Shown here one piece after another: positions 17,175-25,615 of a stretch of 64,000 nucleotides of DNA. Origin of the DNA: Litoreibacter albidus (GTDB lineage Bacteria > Pseudomonadota > Alphaproteobacteria > Rhodobacterales > Rhodobacteraceae); the NCBI RefSeq assembly GCF_900107015.1, contig NZ_FNOI01000004.1, positions 1 through 64,000 on the forward strand. The letters run 5' to 3'. The position numbers were made by a program, and so were the translations under genes. Each line of letters opens with the position of its first letter. The stretch's first letter is position 1. Below the pieces are notes generated by a model. It was given only the letters and a program-made list of their open reading frames with translations. It was not told where the DNA came from and did not search any database.

Positions 17175-18183
17175 TGGGGACTCTCATGCGTTTGCCCTCC
17201 AGCGAGGATTCCATCAGCGCCTCCACCAGCGCTTGGGTTTTCAGGGCGGCGCGCCCCGTGATCATGGGCGGGCGGTCGTCGGTTATAGCCTGCACGAAGT
17301 CATCCAAGATGCCTTGGTGCCACGCGTGGGTGAAGGCCATCGGGTCCGACCCGCCGCCCGTCCCCGCCGCCGCGCCAAAGCTTTCGGTGCGCCCGTCCTG
17401 CCAGTGGATGTGCAGCTCCCCCGATTGCAGCCGTGCGGAGGCATCGGTGCAATGCAAGGTGATGCTTTCGGCCCGCCCTGGAAAACTGGCGGTGCTGGCG
17501 GTCAGGGTGCCCACGGCGCCGTTGGCAAAATCCAGCCCTGCGGCGACGACGTCCTCGGCCTCCATCTTGTGCAGCTTGCTGGTGCGCGCCATCGCTTGCA
17601 CCTGCGACGCGGGGCCGGTCAGTGACAGCGCCAGATCAAGGGTGTGAATGGCTTGGGTGATCAGCACGCCGCCGCCGTCTTGCGCGATGGTGCCGCGACC
17701 GGGGGCGTCGTAATAGCCTTGGTCGCGCCACCACGGGACGCTGATCTCCGCAAGGGCAAGCTGCCCCAACGCGCCTTGCGCCATAAGCTCCGACAGCTTT
17801 TGCGACGCCTCGCGCATCCGGTGCTGGAACACCACGCCAAGGGGCACGCCCGCCGCTTCGCAGCGCTCCACAATGACGGTGGCCGCGCTCAGGCTGCGCT
17901 CCACGGGTTTTTCCATCAAGATGGGTTTGCCTGCCTTGGCCATCGCGGCGACGATCTCGCTGCGCGCGTTGGGGGGCGTGGCGATAATGGCGAAATCAAT
18001 GTCTGGGTCGGCCGCAGCCTCCGCCAGCGTCACCGCCTTCACCCCGTGCGCTGTGGCGTAGGCCTGCGCGCTATCCTCGCGGCGTGCACACACGGCGGTT
18101 AGCTGCGCCAGCCCAGATGCCTCCAAGGCCAGACGGTGCGTGTCGGCCACCATGCCGACACCGAATAAAACGGCGTTCTTCAT
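17167..18183 (-). CDS. Gfo/Idh/MocA-family oxidoreductase (copy 3)
   Basis: 338 aa from the ATG at 18183, which has a GGGAGG ribosome-binding site; a frame up to 18216 is open but has none. Rossmann motif FGVGMVADTHRLAL, MEKPVERSL with the family lysine, and GGGVLITQAIHTLDLAL with the catalytic His. First gene of the three-gene Gfo/Idh run. A 330-bp hairpin-rich spacer separates it from the upstream DMT transporter gene. Substrate unknown. Confidence 0.9.
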   Translation of the reverse strand: MKNAVLFGVGMVADTHRLALEASGLAQLTAVCARREDSAQAYATAHGVKAVTLAEAAADPDIDFAIIATPPNARSEIVAAMAKAGKPILMEKPVERSLSAATVIVERCEAAGVPLGVVFQHRMREASQKLSELMAQGALGQLALAEISVPWWRDQGYYDAPGRGTIAQDGGGVLITQAIHTLDLALSLTGPASQVQAMARTSKLHKMEAEDVVAAGLDFANGAVGTLTASTASFPGRAESITLHCTDASARLQSGELHIHWQDGRTESFGAAAGTGGGSDPMAFTHAWHQGILDDFVQAITDDRPPMITGRAALKTQALVEALMESSLEGKRMRVPNV

Positions 18184-18513
18184 ACGATCCTCCCAGTCGG
18201 GACGACCGTGCGCCAAACCGTCAGAAGGGTCAACGCCACAAGCCCCCGAGCTGGTATGAAACCATCGAGGGTGGGCAAAATTGCTCTATATAAAGAGTAA
18301 GGTGGCGGCGCCGCCGAAGCGTGACTTACAGCCGGACAGGGCGTTTTTGCCCCGCATCCCTTCCCGCAAAGGCGGCTTGCCTTTGCCGGTATTATATCGC
18401 GCGATGTTAACGGGTGCCCCTTGGCCCAGCTTGGAAAGGCTGGGCTGCGGGATCCTGATAAATCACTCTTATGACGTCGAGCCGGGTTGTAGCTGTCAGC
18501 GGTTGCGCGCGCG
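18184..18513. other. 330-bp hairpin-rich spacer
   Basis: No reading frame is convincing. There are two strong inverted repeats: GCAAAGGC-GGCTT-GCCTTTGC (18366-18386) and GCCCAGC-N8-GCTGGGC (18424-18445), plus a short GGGC/GCCC pair near 18340-18352. Neither is followed by a T-run on the minus strand, so they are not classic intrinsic terminators. They could stabilise mRNA ends after the DMT gene or belong to a small RNA. Confidence 0.45.
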
Positions 18514-19422
18514 TTAACCCTGCGCACGTTGCGGGCCTTGCTTGCGCGTCCTGATCCAGATGAGCAGCCCCGACCCGATGATGATCCCCGCCCCGATCAA
18601 CGTCGCCGTATCGGGGATATACCCCCAGATCACATAGCTGGAAATAGACAGGAATAGCAGGAAGAAATAGGCGTAAGGCATCAGGGTATTGGCCGTGGCA
18701 AAGCGGTGCGCGCGGGTCAGCAGCTCGTGCCCCGCCCAGCCGAAGACGCCCAGCAGCACCATCAACACCCAGTCCAACGCCGTCGCGGGCGGCGTCCAGT
18801 AATAGATCGCCACCGGCAGCAAGACTGCCGTGCCAAACAGCCCCATGTAGAACTGCATGATCTCTGCCGACACCACGCCCGACAGCTTGCGCGTCAGGAT
18901 AGAGTAAAGCGCCATCGCCACCGCGTTATGCAGCGACAAGAGCATGGCCCAGTGGAACTCCGCCCCGAACGGGCGCATCACCACCAACACGCCAACAAAC
19001 CCGAGCAGGATGCCAAATATACGCCACGGCCCTGCCCGCTCACCCAGTAAGGGCCAGCCCAGAAGGCACACCAGAATGGGCGAGGTGAACATGATGGAGG
19101 CGGTGACCGTCAGCGGCAGATAGAGCAGCGCCAAGAAGTTGAGCGCGGTCGACGACGTCAACAGATAGGCGCGGATCAGCACCAGCCCCAAGCGGTCGGT
19201 CTTAAACCGCTCCACATCCATGCCGCCGCGCCCGACCAGCCACGTAGAGATCACGAAGTGCCCCACATACCGCATGAAGGCCAGTTGCATCGCGGGCAGC
19301 CCCGCCAGCACCAGCCATTTCACCGAGGTGTCGATCATCGAGAACAACAGCCACGCCACCAGCATCATGGCGATGCCCAAACTGGCCCGATCCTCCAGCG
19401 CGGGTATGGCGACGCGGCTCAT
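18514..19422 (-). CDS. DMT-superfamily (EamA) permease
   Basis: 302 aa with about ten hydrophobic segments in two five-helix repeats, the EamA architecture. Examples are MMLVAWLLFSMIDTSVKWLVL at the start and GIIIGSGLLIWI at the end. It probably imports or exports a small metabolite of the surrounding catabolic cluster. The start lies 3 bp after the stop of the HIBADH-like gene upstream, so it is in that operon. The cargo cannot be told. Confidence 0.88.
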   Translation of the reverse strand: MSRVAIPALEDRASLGIAMMLVAWLLFSMIDTSVKWLVLAGLPAMQLAFMRYVGHFVISTWLVGRGGMDVERFKTDRLGLVLIRAYLLTSSTALNFLALLYLPLTVTASIMFTSPILVCLLGWPLLGERAGPWRIFGILLGFVGVLVVMRPFGAEFHWAMLLSLHNAVAMALYSILTRKLSGVVSAEIMQFYMGLFGTAVLLPVAIYYWTPPATALDWVLMVLLGVFGWAGHELLTRAHRFATANTLMPYAYFFLLFLSISSYVIWGYIPDTATLIGAGIIIGSGLLIWIRTRKQGPQRAQG

Positions 19423-19425
19423 CGG

Positions 19426-20307
19426 TTACGGCTTCATCTTGTCGGCGTAGAAGTCGACCATCTGCGACACCATATCATCCCCGCGCCCCTCGTCCCGCGC
19501 GGTGTTCAGGGCCTTCAGTGTGGATTGCGACATCAAGGACGTTACCCCCGCATCATCGGCCATGGTGGCGTAGTAGCCCACGTCTTTGGCGGCGTTCTTG
19601 ATCGCGAAAGCCAGTTGCGCGGGATTGCCGTCAACGCCGTAGCTTTTGACGAAATCCATCATGCCCGAATGCAGCGGCCCCGCGCTCATCACGTCATAGA
19701 GCCCCTCGCGGTCGACGCCCTGCACGTCGGCCATCGCGAAGGCCTCTGCCATGGCGTTGGCGACGGTCATGCCGAAGAAGTTGTTGATCAGCTTGATCGT
19801 GTGGCCGGAGCCAAGCGCGCCCAGATGGAACACGTTCTCCCCCAAGTCATCCAGCACGGGCTTCACCTTATCAAAGGCGGCTTTGTCGCCGGAGCACATG
19901 ATATTGAGCAACCCGTCCACCGCATGTGCGGGCGTGCGCCCCAGCGGCGCGTCGAGATACGCCCCGCCCGCTGCCGCAACCTCCGCGCCCAGCGCCTTGG
20001 TGGAGGCCGGAAGGGAGGTGCCGAAATCAATGACAACAGCGCCCGCGTTCAATCCGGCGATCACGCCCTGATCGCCGCGCATCCGCCCCTCAACCTGATC
20101 CGACGTCCCCATGCAGAGCATCACAATGTCACTGGCTTGCGCGACCTCGAAGGCGTTCGCCGCCTCTTTCGCGCCACGTGCAATCGCAGGGTCGATATAG
20201 GTGCGGTCGCGGTTGCCCAGAACGACCAACTCGTGGCCCTTGTCCAGCAAGCGGCCAACCATTGCGCCGCCCATCAGGCCCAGTCCGATAAATCCAATTT
20301 TGCTCAT
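19426..20307 (-). CDS. beta-hydroxyacid dehydrogenase family (HIBADH/GarR-like)
   Basis: 293 aa. NAD(P)-binding KIGFIGLGLMGGAMVGRLL, a DAPLGRTPAHAVDG segment replacing the common DAPVSGG substrate loop, and the catalytic Lys in GSGHTIKLINNF. Members reduce or oxidise short beta-hydroxy acids such as tartronate semialdehyde or 3-hydroxyisobutyrate. The altered loop argues for another substrate. It overlaps the FAD oxidoreductase gene by 4 bp and is followed within 3 bp by the DMT permease. Confidence 0.87.
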   Translation of the reverse strand: MSKIGFIGLGLMGGAMVGRLLDKGHELVVLGNRDRTYIDPAIARGAKEAANAFEVAQASDIVMLCMGTSDQVEGRMRGDQGVIAGLNAGAVVIDFGTSLPASTKALGAEVAAAGGAYLDAPLGRTPAHAVDGLLNIMCSGDKAAFDKVKPVLDDLGENVFHLGALGSGHTIKLINNFFGMTVANAMAEAFAMADVQGVDREGLYDVMSAGPLHSGMMDFVKSYGVDGNPAQLAFAIKNAAKDVGYYATMADDAGVTSLMSQSTLKALNTARDEGRGDDMVSQMVDFYADKMKP

Positions 20308-21413
20308 CTGTCGTCTCCTGTTTTGTCGTGTATCAGCGCCGCACCAAGGCGGCCTATTTCGTCGCTACATTTCGCGCCCGCGCCATTGCCGCCGGTGCAC
20401 ACCGCTATGCGGTCCGACAGGCGCGCCAATTCGGGGCGTCGGTCTTTCGTCCATGAGGTCACGCAAGACCCCATGCTTAGGGATTTGATGTCCAACGCAG
20501 GCATCAGCCTGCGCAGCATTGCGTCCAGCCGGTCGCGCACCTGCGGGTTGCCGCCCGCTTGAAACCACGCGCGCACATCGGCGTCGGTGGTCAGCGGCTC
20601 ATCCGTGGGATCGCCGCCCAGCTTCAGGTAGAGCTTGCCGTCCGGGTAGCGGATCGGCGGCAGAAGGTATGGGTCTTCGGGCGTATCATACACCAGCGTT
20701 GGCATCGCGGAGAGCGCCGCCCCCTGCGCCTCATCCACCTCGAAGAAGGCCACCGTCCGCGCGTAAACCTCTAGGCTCGGCGCGCGGCCCAGAACCCTGT
20801 CGGTATTGTACCCCGCAGCGACCAGCACGCGGTCAAAGCTACGCCGCCCCTGATCCGTGACCACAACAACATCCTGCGCGCGCTCCTCCAGACCGTCGAC
20901 CGTTGCCTCCAGCAGGGTCGCGCCGAAACCTTGCGCGGCTTTGGCTTGGGCCGCCACAAGGTTGCGCGGGCTGACGTGGCCTGCGCGGGTCGTCTCGTGA
21001 TAGCCAGTGAAATCTGCGGGGAACGTGAAGAACGGGAACCGCGCGGACAGCGCGGCGTGGTCCAGCATGTCACAAGGCACGTCATGCAGGGCGCGCCCCA
21101 CCTCGACGCGGGCCATAAATGCCGCGCCGCCGACCATCGCCGCGCCCGTGGGCGTGTAGAACCGCACGCCGCTTTGACGCTCTATCTCATGGTAGCGGTC
21201 AATAGCGGCGGTGGAGACGCCGACCCAATACGGGTCCAGCGCGTTCTTGCGGGTGATCCGCCCCTCGTCGTAGTGCGAGCCGAAGACCCCGTTGTGTGTG
21301 GCTTTGTCCGCGGGTTCCGTCGGGCCGATAAGCGTGACGTCGGCGCCTGCCATCGCCAGATGCCGCGCCGCTGCGGCCCCCCAAAGCCCGCGCCCTATGA
21401 CTGCTAATCTCAT
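20304..21413 (-). CDS. FAD-dependent amine oxidase, MSOX/SoxB-like
   Basis: 369 aa. RLAVIGRGLWGAAAARHLAMAG binds FAD. GSCVTSWTKDRRPEL contains the cysteine position used for covalent flavin attachment in monomeric sarcosine and N-methyltryptophan oxidases. CTGGNGAGAKCSDEIGRL is the C-terminal FAD segment. It would oxidise a secondary amine or amino acid. It overlaps both neighbours (ATGA type), inside an operon of sugar-acid and Gfo/Idh enzymes, so the pathway probably handles an N-containing sugar derivative. The substrate is not determinable. Confidence 0.82.
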   Translation of the reverse strand: MRLAVIGRGLWGAAAARHLAMAGADVTLIGPTEPADKATHNGVFGSHYDEGRITRKNALDPYWVGVSTAAIDRYHEIERQSGVRFYTPTGAAMVGGAAFMARVEVGRALHDVPCDMLDHAALSARFPFFTFPADFTGYHETTRAGHVSPRNLVAAQAKAAQGFGATLLEATVDGLEERAQDVVVVTDQGRRSFDRVLVAAGYNTDRVLGRAPSLEVYARTVAFFEVDEAQGAALSAMPTLVYDTPEDPYLLPPIRYPDGKLYLKLGGDPTDEPLTTDADVRAWFQAGGNPQVRDRLDAMLRRLMPALDIKSLSMGSCVTSWTKDRRPELARLSDRIAVCTGGNGAGAKCSDEIGRLGAALIHDKTGDDR

Positions 21414-22396
21414 GCGGCCTCCTTCGGGGCGACGGCGGCCTCTATGGCTAGGGTGACGTCGAGTGTTTTGCGGGCATCCTGCGCCGAGACCAGTGCCGTG
21501 GCCTGCCCCGAGCAGACCTGCGCGAAATGTTCAAGCTGTGCGACCAGCGGCACATTGGTCGCGCTCTTTTGCACCGCGCGTTGCGGCGTCTCCGACCAAT
21601 CGCGCGCACCGGACCACAGGGTGAGTGACGGAAAGGAAACCGCCCCATTGGTGCCGCAGATGTGCAGGTAGTCTTGCCCCGTGGCTGCGATATTGGGGTT
21701 CTCGCCGGTGCCAGCCTCAAACCCGAACGGGCTGGCGGAGGCATCTGAGAACGCGATGCTGGCGCTCGCCCCGCTGGCGAATTGCAACACCGCCGCACCG
21801 CTTTCAACCCGCGCCGCGCCGCGCACCGCGTTGGACCCCACGCCGCGCACCGCCGTGACATCGCCAAATAGATACCGCAGCAAGTCCACCTCATGCACCA
21901 AGTTCAACATCACCGGAGACCCGTCCGGCCCCGCGCGCCAAGGCACGTCAAAATAGGCGTCCGGCTTTTTCATCGCCCAGATCATTGAGGCCAGCAGCGG
22001 CTGGCCGATTGCCCCACTCTCAAGCAGGGATTTAAGCTGTGCCACCGCTGCGTGGTGGCGGCGATGATGACCCACCAGCGTGCGCACCCCTGCGCGCGTT
22101 GCCGCTGCAATGATCCTGTCGGCAGCGTCCAACGAATGGGCGACGGGCTTCTCGATCAGCATATGCCAGCCCCGTTTCGCCGCCGCCTCCGCGTGATCAG
22201 CGTGCAGGTGCGAGGGCGTGGCGATAACAATCGCATCGGCGTCCAGATCAACCGCCTCTATGCTGGCAAAATGCGGCACGCTGTCTTGGTGCTGCGCGGG
22301 GTCAATCACGCCCACCACGTCAATCTGCGGCACCGCCAAAGCGTGCTGTAGATGGCGCGTGCCGATCAGGCCCAATCCTGCAACCAACAGTTTCAT
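21410..22396 (-). CDS. Gfo/Idh/MocA-family oxidoreductase (copy 4)
   Basis: 328 aa from the ATG at 22396, which shares a TAATG with the dehydratase stop. Rossmann KLLVAGLGLIGTRHLQHAL, TPSHLHADHAEAAAKRG, then LIEKPVAHSLDAADRI with the family Lys. NLVHEVDLLRYLFGD replaces the catalytic His segment. Translationally coupled to the UxaA-family dehydratase and to the FAD oxidoreductase. Fourth homologue within 7.3 kb. Substrate unknown. Confidence 0.9.
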   Translation of the reverse strand: MKLLVAGLGLIGTRHLQHALAVPQIDVVGVIDPAQHQDSVPHFASIEAVDLDADAIVIATPSHLHADHAEAAAKRGWHMLIEKPVAHSLDAADRIIAAATRAGVRTLVGHHRRHHAAVAQLKSLLESGAIGQPLLASMIWAMKKPDAYFDVPWRAGPDGSPVMLNLVHEVDLLRYLFGDVTAVRGVGSNAVRGAARVESGAAVLQFASGASASIAFSDASASPFGFEAGTGENPNIAATGQDYLHICGTNGAVSFPSLTLWSGARDWSETPQRAVQKSATNVPLVAQLEHFAQVCSGQATALVSAQDARKTLDVTLAIEAAVAPKEAA

Positions 22397-23898
22397 TACA
22401 TGACCGCGCCGATTTGCCATGGCACGAATTCATAGTCGCCCAAGCCTTGTGCCTCTGACTTTGAGGCCGCGCCGGAGGCCACGCGCAAGATCATCTCGTA
22501 AATCTCGCGGCCCTTGTCTTCCAAGGTCACGCCCGCCGTCAGCATATCGCCCGCGTTCACGTCCATGTCGTCGATCATACGGGTATACATCTCGGTATTG
22601 GTGGAGACTTTGATTGTCGGGCTGGGCTTCGAGCCGAAGGCGGAGCCGCGCCCCGTGGTGAACACCACCACCTGACAGCCACCCGCGATCTGGCCCGTGA
22701 CCGACGCCGGATCGTATCCGGGGCTGTCCATGAAGGTGAAGCCCTTGGCGGTCACGGGTTCGGCGTATTTATACACCCCCGTCAACGGCGAGGTGCCGCC
22801 CTTCGCCGCCGCGCCCAGCGATTTTTCCAAAATCGTGGTCAGCCCGCCCTTTTTGTTGCCGGGGCTTGGGTTGTTGTCCATCGAGCCACGGTTACGTTCG
22901 GTGTAATCCTTCCACCAGTCGATCAGGCCGACCAGCTTTTGGCCCACCTCGGGGGAGGCCGCGCGGCGGGTCAAAAGATGCTCCGCCCCGTAGATTTCAG
23001 GGGTCTCCGCCAGCACGCCCGTGCCGCCTTGGGCCGCCAGCAGATCACAGGCATAGCCAAGCGCAGGGTTGGCGGTGACGCCCGACCACGCGTCAGAGCC
23101 GCCGCATTGCAACGCGACCTTCAGGTCCGACACGGGGCATTCGCTGCGGGTCGCCTGATTGGCGATAGGCAGCATAGCCTCGATTTTGCGGATTCCCATG
23201 TCGATGGTTTTTTGCAGCCCTGCCACGCCTTGAATGTTCATCACTTGAAATGTGTCGTCTTGCTTTAGGCCGTAGGCCTCAAGCAGCCAGTCGATCTGGT
23301 TGATCTCGCAGCCCAAGCCCACCATCAGCACGCCCGCGTGGTTGGGGTGTCTGGCATAGCCCCACATGACGCGCTGCAAGGCCTCGAACCCGTCGCCGTC
23401 CCCTGCCATGCCGCACCCCGTTCCGTGCACAAAGGCGCAGACGCCGTCGACGTTGGGATAGTCTGCCAAACGGTCCGGCGTGAAGTAATCGGCGATACGG
23501 CGCGCGGCGGTGGCGGAACAGTTCACCGAGGTGACGATGGCGATGTAATTGCGCGTGCCGACGCTGCCGTTTACGCGGCGGTAGCCCATGAAACTGTCGC
23601 CTGTGGCAGGCTGGACGGGGCGCATGTCGGTGCCGAACTCGTAGTCCTGCGCCGTTGGCACGAAGGCGCAGTTATGGGTGTGCACATGATCGCCCGCCGC
23701 AATATCGCAGGAGGCCACGCCGATCATCTGCGCGTATTTGCGCAGCTGCGCCCCCTTGGCGATGGCCTGTGTTGCGATTTTGTGGCCCGACGGGATGAGG
23801 CCGCGTGTGGTTACGGTCTCGACGGCGGTGCCTGCCTCCAGCGCGCGGGTGGCGGTGACGACGTTATCGTCGGCATCTAGGCGGATCGTGTCTTTCAT
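22396..23898 (-). CDS. UxaA-family altronate/galactarate-type dehydratase
   Basis: 500 aa from the ATG at 23898. The N-terminal 95 residues form the SAF domain (TRGLIPSGHKIATQAI). The large C-terminal domain has TSVNCSATAARRIADYF, FVHGTGCGM and ALQCGGSDAWSGVTANPA, the cysteines and Gly-rich loops that bind the iron centre, then MDSPGYDPASVTGQIAGG. Such enzymes dehydrate D-altronate or related acids to 2-keto-3-deoxy acids. Which one is open because neither uxaB nor garL is near. It sits directly behind TRAP transporter genes, so the substrate is probably what that transporter imports. Confidence 0.88.
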   Translation of the reverse strand: MKDTIRLDADDNVVTATRALEAGTAVETVTTRGLIPSGHKIATQAIAKGAQLRKYAQMIGVASCDIAAGDHVHTHNCAFVPTAQDYEFGTDMRPVQPATGDSFMGYRRVNGSVGTRNYIAIVTSVNCSATAARRIADYFTPDRLADYPNVDGVCAFVHGTGCGMAGDGDGFEALQRVMWGYARHPNHAGVLMVGLGCEINQIDWLLEAYGLKQDDTFQVMNIQGVAGLQKTIDMGIRKIEAMLPIANQATRSECPVSDLKVALQCGGSDAWSGVTANPALGYACDLLAAQGGTGVLAETPEIYGAEHLLTRRAASPEVGQKLVGLIDWWKDYTERNRGSMDNNPSPGNKKGGLTTILEKSLGAAAKGGTSPLTGVYKYAEPVTAKGFTFMDSPGYDPASVTGQIAGGCQVVVFTTGRGSAFGSKPSPTIKVSTNTEMYTRMIDDMDVNAGDMLTAGVTLEDKGREIYEMILRVASGAASKSEAQGLGDYEFVPWQIGAVM

Positions 23899-23932
23899 GG
23901 TGTCTTCTTTCAAGCACAAGGCCACATGGGAT

Positions 23933-23959
23933 GGGGCGGCACGTCAAACGCCCCGCCCC
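23933..23959. promoter_or_regulatory. intercistronic stem-loop between dctM and uxaA-family gene
   Basis: GGGGCGG (23933-23939) pairs with CCGCCCC (23953-23959) across a 13-base loop in the 88-bp gap between the TRAP large permease and the dehydratase. There is no T-run, so it is more likely an mRNA stability or partial read-through element than a terminator. Confidence 0.45.
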
Positions 23960-23986
23960 GAGTTCAAGTACCGACTGCCGCCCCGC

Positions 23987-25615
23987 TTATTTGAGCAGGA
24001 TGGACACAATCGGCGGATAGATCAGCAGCACCGACAGCGCGGCCAACTGGATGCAGATGAACGGCAAGAAGCCTTTGAAGATGTCCGTCAGCGAGATATG
24101 CGCGGGGGCTACAGACTTCAGATAGAAGGCGGCAGGCCCGAAGGGCGGCGACAGAAAGCTGACTTGCATGTTCATACAGAACACCACGCCGAACCAGATC
24201 GATACGTGGCGCGGGTTGAGTTCGCCAAACAGCCCGATCTCGTCGAGGGGAAGGCGCAGGATGATGGGCAGAAACACCGGAATGATCAGCAGCACGATGC
24301 CGACCCAATCCATGAACGCGCCCATAAATAGCAAGATCAGCATCATTGTCAGGATGATGCCCATCGTTGGCAAGTCGGAGCCGACGATGAAATCCGCCAC
24401 ATATGTCGGCCCGCCCGCGATGGTGTAAGCACCCGCCAAGGCCGCCGCACCGATGGTCACCCAGATGATCGTGCCCGTGGATTTCAGGGTCCGCATCAGC
24501 GAGTCCCAGACCAGATCAAACGAGGCTTCACCACGGAAAACCGCGATGACCAGCACCGCGACGGCGCCCATGCCTGCGGCCTCGGTGATGCCCGTGATGC
24601 CGCCATAGATGGAGCCAAGGACCACGCCGATTACCACGATGGGTGCGACCAACCCCTTGCCCATGTCCCAGCCGATTTTGGCGCGTTCGCGGCCAAAGGC
24701 AAAGAAGATCAACGCCAGCGCGATGGCCACCAGCGCCGCGAACCACGTCACGTGACCGGGGGAGCCCCAGAAGATTTCGTCGACACCTTCGATCGCTGCG
24801 TTCTGACCTGTGACGGTGAAGAACAGCGCGCGCAGGAACAGCACGGAGCAAAAGCCCGCCGTGAGGATCGACAGGAACGCGCCGAACAAGGCCAGCTTGG
24901 CCAGACCGGCGGGCGCGCCGGGTTCAGGTTCGGGCAGCGGCGCGTCTTCGGGGTGCAGCTGCGTGCGCACGATGATGTAGATAATAATGAAAGACGCCAG
25001 CATGAAGCCCGGCAGGAAGGACGCAGTGAACAGCGCCTTGATCGACGTCTCGGTGATCAGCCCGTAGATGATCAGCACGATGGACGGCGGGATCATGGTG
25101 CCCAGACTGCCCGACGCACAGATCGTGCCGATGGCGAGGTTCTGGTTGTAGCCCAAGCGCAGCATTTGCGGCAGCGCGATAAGGCCCAAGAGCACCACCT
25201 CCCCGCCGATGATGCCGGACATAGCCGCCATGATCACAGCCATGATCGAGGTGACGATTGCAATGCCGCCGCGCGTGCGGTTCAGCCAGACGTTCAGCGA
25301 GGAATACATGTCCTTGGCGATGCCGGAGCGCTCCAGCAGCGACGCCATAAAGATGAACAGCGGAATTGATATGAGCACGTAGTCCGTTAAGAGCCCGTAT
25401 ATCTTCTGCGCCAGAATATTAAGCGGCCCCGACCCCGGCCTGCCGGTCAGTATACCGTCACCGAAAGTCATGGGGTTTGCCAGCAAGCCCGGCTCGAACT
25501 TCATCACCAGCACCAGCGCCGCGAGGATGGCCGACGCCATGCCCAGCGGCATGCCAATCGCCAGCAGCACCAGAAGGCCCAGCATCAGGACCATTGAGAT
25601 TGTACCGATATCCAT
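23987..25615 (-). CDS. dctM: TRAP transporter large permease (DctM family)
   Basis: 542 aa, longer than the typical 430 or so, with about a dozen or more hydrophobic segments over the length. It begins IGTISMVLMLGLLVLLAIG and includes the conserved GSLGTMIPPSIVLIIYG block. A soluble stretch near residues 225-300 (LHPEDAPLPEPEPG...) and the added helices explain the extra length. It forms the sodium-driven channel for a carboxylate with DctQ and DctP. It shares a TAATG with dctQ. The cargo is probably a sugar acid, given the adjacent dehydratases. Confidence 0.92.
   Translation of the reverse strand: MDIGTISMVLMLGLLVLLAIGMPLGMASAILAALVLVMKFEPGLLANPMTFGDGILTGRPGSGPLNILAQKIYGLLTDYVLISIPLFIFMASLLERSGIAKDMYSSLNVWLNRTRGGIAIVTSIMAVIMAAMSGIIGGEVVLLGLIALPQMLRLGYNQNLAIGTICASGSLGTMIPPSIVLIIYGLITETSIKALFTASFLPGFMLASFIIIYIIVRTQLHPEDAPLPEPEPGAPAGLAKLALFGAFLSILTAGFCSVLFLRALFFTVTGQNAAIEGVDEIFWGSPGHVTWFAALVAIALALIFFAFGRERAKIGWDMGKGLVAPIVVIGVVLGSIYGGITGITEAAGMGAVAVLVIAVFRGEASFDLVWDSLMRTLKSTGTIIWVTIGAAALAGAYTIAGGPTYVADFIVGSDLPTMGIILTMMLILLFMGAFMDWVGIVLLIIPVFLPIILRLPLDEIGLFGELNPRHVSIWFGVVFCMNMQVSFLSPPFGPAAFYLKSVAPAHISLTDIFKGFLPFICIQLAALSVLLIYPPIVSILLK

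Noticed and set aside
18424-18445. Stem-loop as terminator of the DMT gene
   Set aside because: No T-run on the transcribed strand and the position is about 70 bp past the stop; recorded only as structure.
19258-20562. 434-aa plus-strand frame opposite the HIBADH-like and DMT genes
   Set aside because: Shadow of well-supported minus-strand genes; no motifs or ribosome-binding site.
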